Below, in pieces: positions 59,457 to 64,000 of a stretch of DNA of 64,000 nt (position 1 is its first letter; each line of letters opens with the position of its first letter). A model generated the notes under the pieces. That model made no database searches and was not told where the DNA came from. It saw only the letters and a list, made by a program, of their open reading frames with translations. Source of the DNA: CAVTLG01 sp963735495. GTDB lineage: Bacteria; Chloroflexota; Ktedonobacteria; Ktedonobacterales; Ktedonobacteraceae. A program made the translations under genes and the position numbers. The stretch covers positions 124,001-188,000 of the forward strand of contig CAVTLG010000014.1 of assembly GCA_963735495.1 (NCBI GenBank), written 5' to 3'.

Positions 59457-60089
59457 TTATTGTTGAATGATGCCGATATGCTCCAGATCTTGCAGGATTT
59501 GTCGCGTTTCCGTCTCGCTCCGCCCAAGTAAGCGCGCTAGCTCTGGAAACGTTCTGCTTCCATCGATCAGTAAGAATGCATTGCGATGGATGCGTGCGAG
59601 TCTGGCTCTTGCCAGCAGTTGTAGTCCTGCGTGTACTGGTTTGGTCTGACGGGGCGCGAGAGAATGGGGGTATGCAGGGATCTGCCCACTCATTGTGCGC
59701 CAATCTCCTGGCGTCACTGTGGGTATGGATGGATCAGTCTGATACAGCGGCGACTGTGGTGAAAATTCCGGCAGTGGGTCGGTGGTACTCTCTGCCGTGG
59801 TGGCTGTGAACGTAAAGCGGCAAGCTTTCCAGGTACTCAGCCAGTTCAGCACCAATCTTCCCTGGTGTGGGCCACTATGCGCGTCGGTAATTTGTCCGCG
59901 CATGAATACTATTTCACCTTTTTCTTGTTGAGCACTATCTCCACGTTCTACAGTCAGCACGCCAGTCTTACGTCCCAGCTGGATCACCTGAATAATATTG
60001 CTGAGCTGATCTGTATTGGCTCCTCGTTGTTGCGACATGAATAGCTTACTCCCCATGGTGGCGAGTTTAAATCCTTCACTATGCTCCAT
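59457..60089 (-). CDS. DUF4388 (PATAN-type) protein
   Basis: The 210-residue protein has an N-terminal DUF4388/PATAN pattern (LSNIIQVIQLGRKTGVLTVERGD, GEIVFMRGQITDAHSG, GRLVLNWLSTWKACRFTF), a Pro/Ser linker, and a winged-helix-like end (FLLIDGSRTFPELARLLGRSETETRQILQDLEHIGII). DUF4388 proteins act in small-GTPase and two-component signalling. AGAGATG precedes the ATG. It is 61 bases from the Cache sensor gene on the same strand and the two are likely co-transcribed. Confidence 0.8.
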   Translation of the reverse strand: MEHSEGFKLATMGSKLFMSQQRGANTDQLSNIIQVIQLGRKTGVLTVERGDSAQQEKGEIVFMRGQITDAHSGPHQGRLVLNWLSTWKACRFTFTATTAESTTDPLPEFSPQSPLYQTDPSIPTVTPGDWRTMSGQIPAYPHSLAPRQTKPVHAGLQLLARARLARIHRNAFLLIDGSRTFPELARLLGRSETETRQILQDLEHIGIIQQ

Positions 60090-60570
60090 AACATCTCTGC
60101 ATTATCCAAGGATAACACAATAGAGAGATCGAGGGACAGAATTTTCGTATTATCACCAGAAACTCCTATACTCTAATAGATATTTACTTCTACTTGTTAA
60201 TGTAAAGTATAAAAAATCTATTATCCGGTTTCTAGGAGGAATAAAAAATATGCATAACAGCGCGTTTTCCTGATCTTTTGTGAGTAAAAGAGTGCGCATC
60301 GGCATACTGTTTTCTCATTGTTCTTTGTGTAAACGATAGTACCATATTTAAGCGAATTATGCTATGGCGCTGAACCGGGATACCAGTGTGCTTAACAGCG
60401 CTCATATAGAGCTTGTACCCTTGTATTTCCGCATGCTATACTGCATAAACGCATTGGGAAATAGGTCTAGGGGATAATTACAAAAAAATCATGACGCAGT
60501 GCTGAAAGTGCTGCCTTCTGTACATGGTAGTTGGGCTATCTACTAGTCTGCAAGCAGGGAGCAATTGTTG
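60090..60570. other. Intergenic region
   Basis: 481 bases between the leftward DUF4388 gene and the rightward sigma-factor gene. A 7-codon frame at 60250 (ATG CAT AAC AGC, ending at TGA) follows a good AGGAGG and could be a leader peptide, but it may be chance. No promoter of convincing spacing is seen for the sigma gene. Confidence 0.4.
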
Positions 60571-61326
60571 ATGGAGTCTCACGATCTCTCGCAGCCTGTT
60601 GGTCCGCAATCGGGTAGAAGAGAACAAGGTGACAGCGTGCCACGTATCGAGCTACTCTCAATAAATGAGCTAGCTCGTTGTTGCTCAGAGGAGACCAATA
60701 AATTTCTGAAGCAGAGCGTATCGGATGATCGTTTCTGCCAGGAACTTTTTCGTCGTGCCATTATCAATCGTGATGATGGTGCATGGACTTGTATTTATCA
60801 ACAGTATGCGCCATTGGTGCTTACGTGGGTGACGCAACACCAGAGCGCAACAACCTTGTTGGGACAGGATGGGAGTGCTCCGCTGGTAAATGCTGCGTTC
60901 GCCAAGTTCTCTCAAGCGCTGACTCCAGCTAAAATCGGTAATTTTGACTCGCTGGCTGCGATCTTGAAATATCTCAAAATGTGTGTACACAGCGTTGTTG
61001 CTGACGAGGTGCGTTCGCGGCAGTCGCGTCAATATGAGGAAACTCTGGAGGCGATTGAGCATGAGCCTGCCACTGATGATCCTGCTGATGATGTGGTCTC
61101 CCTTCTTGCTGCGCAACATCTGTGGCAGATTATTTTCGAGGAATTAAACAGTGAGGATGAGCGTATGCTGATCTACCTGGCCTATGTGCAAGGCATGAAG
61201 CCCAGTGAAATTAGCCATCAGCAGCGCCGTCTCTTTCCCACCGTTGATGATGTCTATCGTATCAAACGCAATGTGCTGGAGCGCTTGCGACGTAATCGGC
61301 GCTTACAAACGCTTTTTCGTCTGTAG
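60571..61326 (+). CDS. RNA polymerase sigma-70-type (ECF-like) factor
   Basis: Start at the ATG of MESHDLSQ, with AGGGAG nine bases upstream (two TTG codons precede it). 251 residues: polar N-terminus, a region-2-like segment (FRRAIINRDDGAWTCIYQQYAPLVLTWVTQH and FAKFSQAL), AILKYLKMCVHSVVADEVRSRQ, and a region-4-like HTH at the end (LNSEDERMLIYLAYVQGMKPSEISHQQRRLFPTVDDVYRIKRNVLERLRR). Divergent from classical ECFs. It is followed by a zinc-finger protein and a TPR protein, suggesting a sigma/anti-sigma module. Confidence 0.8.
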   Translation: MESHDLSQPVGPQSGRREQGDSVPRIELLSINELARCCSEETNKFLKQSVSDDRFCQELFRRAIINRDDGAWTCIYQQYAPLVLTWVTQHQSATTLLGQDGSAPLVNAAFAKFSQALTPAKIGNFDSLAAILKYLKMCVHSVVADEVRSRQSRQYEETLEAIEHEPATDDPADDVVSLLAAQHLWQIIFEELNSEDERMLIYLAYVQGMKPSEISHQQRRLFPTVDDVYRIKRNVLERLRRNRRLQTLFRL

Positions 61327-61636
61327 TGGCTTGAAAAAAGAGCCGTCGGGGTCCTAAAATAATCCAGGGCCTCGTTTATTATGGTGAAAGACCAACGTGG
61401 CGCTGCATAGTTTTTCTGTCTTATGTTGCGTTGCGTATACTGGTCTTGGAACAGAAACATGTGTGTGAACAGGTAGAGCATACTATGTGTATTGGCCGTG
61501 TATTGCGTCTATGCTGAGCCTGTATCCTGTGTTGATTGACATTTCCTTGCATTTAGATGAGACATGTGCTGCGGTACAGGTCTGACAACGAGAGTTGTCT
61601 GTCTGCATGTGTATGGGTATTTAGAGGAAGCCGCTC
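61327..61636. other. Intergenic region, sigma to zinc-finger gene
   Basis: 310 bases with no gene, repeat or strong hairpin that I can support. The length argues for a separate promoter for the zinc-finger gene, not identified. Confidence 0.4.
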
Positions 61637-62470
61637 ATGGAGTGTAGTGAACCGGGTGCTATTCGCCCTGAAGAGTTAGTTGCCTATCTTGCTGGCGAGC
61701 ATGTTCGTCCTGCTGTCGTCGATCATCTCGCGCATTGTGGAGGGTGCTCGTCTCAGTTGGCGACTTACCGGCGCATAGAACTCAAGCTGATCAATAAATT
61801 GTACAGGTGGGATTGTCCGTCGAACCAAATCCTTGGGGAGTATCAGCTCGGGCTGCTCACCACAGTGCAGGCCAGCGAAGTGCAGAGCCACCTGCATACA
61901 TGCCTGCTCTGCGCTAGTGAGGTGGCGACATTGACGGAATTTCTCGCTGACGATCCCATGCTCAGTGAGCGCGGTGTGTTGCCACAGGAGCGTGTTGTTG
62001 CGCCGTCCGCTGCTACCAACAATCATCGTCCTGTACAGGATGTCAGGCGGGTCCTCGATCAAGTGCGTGAGCAGACGCGGGAGGGTGTGCGGCGTATTGT
62101 GGCGAGTTTGTTACCACCCCAGCCACGCGTAGCTTTTCAGCGCGATGCGGATGCGCGGGGAACGCAATGGCCGCGCCGCTACGCGGCTGAAGACATCAGC
62201 ATTTCTCTGCAGGTTGAGCGTGGTCCTCATCCGCGTAGCGCTATACAACTGCTGGGATTTGTGACGCGCAAGGGCATGGCGTTGGATGCGCTGCAAGGGA
62301 TGTCGGTCCAGCTTTCAGCGCAGTCGCAGACAGTCTACACACAGAACGTTGACGACCTGGGAAATTTTGTCTTTCCGTCATTAGCCCCGGCCACCTACGC
62401 GCTAGAATTGCAGTTGCCCGAAGGCATCGTGGTGATCGAGCAAATTCCTGTCACGGCGCAGGAGGAATAG
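61637..62470 (+). CDS. Zinc-finger anti-sigma-like protein
   Basis: A 277-residue protein with two H-x3-C-x2-C-like knuckles (HLAHCGGCSSQ near residue 31 and HLHTCLLCASE near 90), the zf-HC2 anti-sigma pattern. A middle helical part (VRRVLDQVREQTREGVRRIVASLLPPQPR) precedes a beta-rich C-terminal domain with VYTQNVDDLGNFVFPSLAPATYALELQLPEG, a carboxypeptidase-regulatory-like fold. No TM is apparent, so it may be soluble. GAGGAAG precedes the ATG. The partner sigma factor lies immediately upstream. Confidence 0.75.
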   Translation: MECSEPGAIRPEELVAYLAGEHVRPAVVDHLAHCGGCSSQLATYRRIELKLINKLYRWDCPSNQILGEYQLGLLTTVQASEVQSHLHTCLLCASEVATLTEFLADDPMLSERGVLPQERVVAPSAATNNHRPVQDVRRVLDQVREQTREGVRRIVASLLPPQPRVAFQRDADARGTQWPRRYAAEDISISLQVERGPHPRSAIQLLGFVTRKGMALDALQGMSVQLSAQSQTVYTQNVDDLGNFVFPSLAPATYALELQLPEGIVVIEQIPVTAQEE

Positions 62471-62544
62471 TTTGTTTGCTACGCTGCTGTAACGCTCACA
62501 GAGTTCTCTGCTACTCTGCGCGACCTGACCTTGAGAAATATGCT

Positions 62545-64000
62545 ATGACACCGCAAGATCTCGTTTCTGTGTTACTGAGTGTGCACGAAGAGCAGGGACG
62601 CCAACTGCTCCAGGCGCAGGTTCCGCTCTTCAGTGAAGTTGCGCTTGATCGTATGGTATACCTGATCAAGCGCGAGGCTGATCGTTGTTGGAACACCAAC
62701 GTGAAGCTCTCGTTCACGCTCTCCGGCTATCTGCTGCTGACAGCCGATCTCACGCACAACACCTATTATCATGCATTGGGGCTGATGGCGCGCGGTGATG
62801 CCTTGCGCCGTATGGACCGTGATCAGGAGGCGTTGCCTTTTCTGGACGCGGCTGGCGAGGAGTTCCTGGCGATTAATGATGAGGTCAGTTGGGCGCGTAC
62901 GCGTATTGGCCGTGTCAGTGCCTGTTTGCGTTTGAATCGCACGACTGAGGCATTGCGGGATGCGCGGGATGCCCATGATATCTTTATGCGCCATGGCAAA
63001 CTCCGACGCGCCGGTCAGATCGATGTCAACGCAGCCATTATCAATTTCGAGCTGGGACAGTACGACCAGGCGCTGCATCTCTTCGACCGCGCCATTGAAA
63101 CCTATTTGTTGTTGGGCGAGGAGGTCGATCTGCATATTGCGCGCGCACGCGGCAATAAGGCGCTTACGCTAGCGGCTCAGGGCAAATTCCGCGAGGCGGT
63201 TGCCTTGCACCAGCAGGCTCGTGCGACTTTTGCCGCGCAGGGAGAGCGCGAAGAAATATCGGTGGCGCGTGAAGAATTGAACATAGCCGATATTTATGCC
63301 GCGCAGGGACACTATAGTCAGGCGTTGCAACTGTATAATCAGAGTCGTGCGCTTTTCCAGAAATACGCCATGCCTTTTGCGGCGGCTGAAGTTGCGCAGC
63401 AGATGTGTTTCTGCCTGGTACGACTCAATCGGGCCCGTGAAGCGTATGCACTGGCGGACGAGACGGTGCATTTCTTTCGCGCCTCCGCTGGCCAACGCCA
63501 CAACCTGGCGCGTTCCCTGATGCACCAGGCCGATGCGGCCATTTTAGAGGAGAACTTTCGTGCCGCCGATGAGATGCTGCGCGAGGCCAGTTCTTTGCTC
63601 GAAGAGGGTGGTTTCGCGCGTCTAGCGGCGCTAGCGCGTCTGCGCAGAGCCGAATTATACTTCGCTGATGCCCAACTCGATGCCAGCTTGCGCGAGGCGC
63701 AATACGTTGCCGATGTCTTCGCGGACCAGGAAGATCTCCCTCATCTAGCGCAAACTATGTTGCTACAGGGTCGTATTGCCGATGTGCGGGGTGATATCGA
63801 TACGGCCTATGAACTCTGTGGCCAGGCGCTGGATGTTGCTCAGGGACAGGGTCTGCTCGACCTGAAATATCTCTGCTATGACTTGCTTGGTCAACTGGCT
63901 GAGCGGCGTGGGGACCTGGAGGAGGCGGCTGCCTATTATGATCGTGCTGTGCAGGGTATTGATGAAATGCAGAGTCGCCTCGTGCTGGACGAGCGCACAA
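62545..64000 (+). CDS. TPR-repeat protein, partial (runs off the right edge)
   Basis: The open frame from ATG 62545 (MTPQDLVSVLLSVHEEQ) has no stop before the window ends, giving at least 485 residues. It consists of tandem TPR-like helix pairs, for example QDEALPFLDAAGEEF-type and YDQALHLFDRAIETYLLLGE, REAVALHQQARATFAAQGE, YSQALQLYNQSRALFQKY and LEEAAAYYDRAVQGID. Proteins of this build often end in a CHAT caspase-like domain in such sigma/zinc-finger clusters; whether this one does lies beyond the window. It follows the zinc-finger gene by 74 bases. Confidence 0.85.
   Translation, partial: MTPQDLVSVLLSVHEEQGRQLLQAQVPLFSEVALDRMVYLIKREADRCWNTNVKLSFTLSGYLLLTADLTHNTYYHALGLMARGDALRRMDRDQEALPFLDAAGEEFLAINDEVSWARTRIGRVSACLRLNRTTEALRDARDAHDIFMRHGKLRRAGQIDVNAAIINFELGQYDQALHLFDRAIETYLLLGEEVDLHIARARGNKALTLAAQGKFREAVALHQQARATFAAQGEREEISVAREELNIADIYAAQGHYSQALQLYNQSRALFQKYAMPFAAAEVAQQMCFCLVRLNRAREAYALADETVHFFRASAGQRHNLARSLMHQADAAILEENFRAADEMLREASSLLEEGGFARLAALARLRRAELYFADAQLDASLREAQYVADVFADQEDLPHLAQTMLLQGRIADVRGDIDTAYELCGQALDVAQGQGLLDLKYLCYDLLGQLAERRGDLEEAAAYYDRAVQGIDEMQSRLVLDERT

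Overview
The window reads as chromosomal DNA of a Ktedonobacteria-like member of the Chloroflexota. This is an inference from content: large sensory and secreted proteins, TIR-TM-ectodomain proteins, KdpD/KdpE, an rpsP-KH-rimM operon, a DUF4388 protein next to a Cache sensor, a kinase/phosphatase/VWA set beside an EccC-type ATPase, and dispersed MITE-like palindromes. I see no tRNA, rRNA or CRISPR array.

Layout. 0-6 kb: end of an unknown gene, an IscA-type Fe-S carrier with a consensus promoter, a cytochrome P450, a receiver-like protein, a protein with half a CDGSH motif, then the rpsP-KH-rimM translation operon and small proteins. 6-9 kb: cobalamin-type binding protein, an internally deleted alpha/beta hydrolase and a secreted trypsin-fold protease. 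9-18 kb: a membrane NACHT NTPase, a long palindromic GTTACAAA array, a polytopic glycosyltransferase-like protein carrying a MITE in frame, and a TIR-TM-ectodomain protein. 18-25.5 kb: a collinear set of VWA protein, PP2C phosphatase, protein kinase, YukD-like ubiquitin-fold protein and an EccC-type (type VII secretion) triple ATPase that is split by a frameshift. 25.6-29.6 kb: secreted GH16 glucanase, F420/FMN oxidoreductase and lipid kinase.

30-35.3 kb is an accessory cassette: XRE-like regulator, consensus promoter, tightly packed small proteins with Cys clusters, two membrane-anchored proteins (one with a baseplate J-like ectodomain) and a lone TnpB. 35.6-49 kb: transketolase, an AAA ATPase/DUF3226 pair resembling a split OLD-type defence module, a two-TM K+ channel (frameshifted), a LURP-one-like protein, KdpD/KdpE, an HTH/GAF regulator (frameshifted), RNase H, a DUF169 protein and a phosphotransferase. 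49-52.4 kb: a deoC-ALDH16 operon for deoxyribose phosphate catabolism. 52.4-60 kb: a second TIR-TM-ectodomain protein, a repeat-rich coiled-coil gene flanked by two copies of an amylase 3' end, the amylase, a Cache sensor and a DUF4388 protein. 60.5-64 kb: sigma factor, zinc-finger anti-sigma-like protein and a TPR protein running off the end.

The most unusual signal is that three unrelated genes (EccC, K+ channel, HTH/GAF regulator) each lose frame by +1 exactly at an in-frame GAG-TTT-CTW. This means either a systematic sequencing artefact tied to one motif or a programmed +1 frameshift. Other notable items are the two TIR paralogues lacking the usual catalytic Glu position, the NACHT and AAA/DUF3226 candidate defence genes, and MITE families with a built-in bidirectional terminator, one of which has become protein-coding.
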